NCBI RefSeq assembly: GCF_000312045.1
Contig: NZ_HE978635.1
Coordinates: forward strand, 734,774-798,773
Reading direction: 5' to 3'
DNA from: Noviherbaspirillum massiliense JC206
Lineage (GTDB): Bacteria; Pseudomonadota; Gammaproteobacteria; Burkholderiales; Burkholderiaceae_D
DNA: 64,000 nt
Within the stretch, counting starts at the first letter, position 1. Each line of letters starts with the position of its first letter. Shown one piece after another: positions 63,545-64,000 of the stretch. A program made the translations under genes and the position numbers. The notes beneath the pieces were generated by a model. The model had not been told where the DNA came from. It saw only the letters and a list, made by a program, of their open reading frames with translations, and searched no databases.

Positions 63545-64000
63545 TCAGGAACCGCTCCACACCGGGCGCTTCTTTTCCATGAAGGCTTCCACGCCAGCCT
63601 TGAAATCCTTGCTGCCGTAGCAGGCGCGGATCAGGTCCTCGCCCGGGGGCAAACCTTCCGTCACGATGCGGCGCATGGCTTCCTTGGAAGCGCGCATGGT
63701 GACCGGGGCATTCTTGGCCAGGCGGCTGCACAAGGCTTCGGCCTTGGCATCGAGTTCGGCCGCTTCCGCGATCTCGGTGACGAAACCGCATTCCTTCGCT
63801 TCCTCCGCGCCGATGGTGTCGGCCAGCAGCAGCAGCCGCTTCGCGCGGCTCACGCCGAATGCCGCAAGAACCCGGGCCGTGTTCGCCATGGACAGGCAAT
63901 TGCCGAGCGTGCGCGCAATCGGCACGCCGAACGAAGCCTGCGGCGTGGCGATGCGAAAATCGCAGGCCGCCGAAATCGCCAGGCCGCCGCCGATCGCCCA
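63545..64000 (-). CDS. Enoyl-CoA hydratase/isomerase family (partial, N-terminus outside window)
   Basis: The last 151 residues of a crotonase-fold enzyme; the frame enters from the right edge and stops at 63545. AIGGGLAISAACDFRIATPQ is the oxyanion/active-site helix of the family, followed by FGVPIARTLGNCL. The usual ending CYGSKDFKAGVEAFMEKKRP is complete. It acts on acyl-CoA esters; exact substrate unknown. Confidence 0.92.
   Translation of the reverse strand, partial: WAIGGGLAISAACDFRIATPQASFGVPIARTLGNCLSMANTARVLAAFGVSRAKRLLLLADTIGAEEAKECGFVTEIAEAAELDAKAEALCSRLAKNAPVTMRASKEAMRRIVTEGLPPGEDLIRACYGSKDFKAGVEAFMEKKRPVWSGS

Overview
The window looks like chromosomal DNA of a betaproteobacterium of the Burkholderiales, most likely Oxalobacteraceae (Herbaspirillum/Noviherbaspirillum-like). 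This is an inference from GC-rich coding, short Shine-Dalgarno-led genes, small lipoproteins with a C-GGGGG-D start to the mature part, and the gene set. I ran no database search, so product names rest on motifs read by eye.

Layout. (1) 1-7.5 kb, housekeeping and metabolism: a cut-off D-threonine-aldolase-like PLP enzyme, an M20 amidohydrolase with a YadS/TRIC membrane protein, GMP reductase, a 1-Cys peroxiredoxin, a CreA-like protein and a lone ABC-type substrate-binding protein. (2) 7.7-23.6 kb, signalling and transport: a NarL-type response regulator with a 7TM sensor kinase, a cyclic-nucleotide-domain diguanylate cyclase, a PAS hybrid kinase coupled to an RsbQ/KAI2-type hydrolase, an MFS exporter, a LysR regulator divergent from an EamA exporter, and a large GGDEF-EAL protein. 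(3) 23.7-50.6 kb, a polysaccharide locus of about 20 genes, all on the minus strand. It runs from wzc (tyrosine autokinase) through wzx, a FemAB-like transferase, a deacetylase, a probable wzy, an unknown exported protein, a FlaA1/WbpM dehydratase, wbpA-B-D-E for UDP-GlcNAc(3NAc)A, an AsnB-like amidotransferase, two GT4 glycosyltransferases, a methyltransferase, an aminotransferase, a PglC-like initiating transferase, and a methyltransferase/flavoprotein/ATP-grasp trio. (4) 51-59.1 kb, accessory: two lipoproteins with right-handed beta-helices (one with two tandem modules), a ceramidase-like/AAC(3)-like pair of lower GC, and a truncated, nearly identical copy of one beta-helix gene. (5) 59.2-64 kb: a decayed integron-type integrase fragment, tRNA-Thr(CGT), PBP1A, small lipoprotein and DUF1232 genes, and a cut-off enoyl-CoA hydratase.

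The polysaccharide genes form a plausible Wzx/Wzy pathway. FlaA1, the aminotransferase and the PglC-like enzyme would make and load a 4-amino-4,6-dideoxy sugar; the Wbp enzymes would supply a diacetamido-uronic acid that AsnB may amidate; GT4 enzymes extend; Wzx/Wzy/Wzc export and polymerise. No wza or wzb is visible.

The most notable undescribed structure is a 64-bp two-box element (22-bp box, exactly 22-nt spacer, 20-bp box) present three times at 41099, 50731 and 58105, in one orientation. Each copy lies upstream of a minus-strand operon: flaA1-wbp, wzc-wzx, and ceramidase/AAC(3). It looks like a shared operator or promoter of a polysaccharide regulon.
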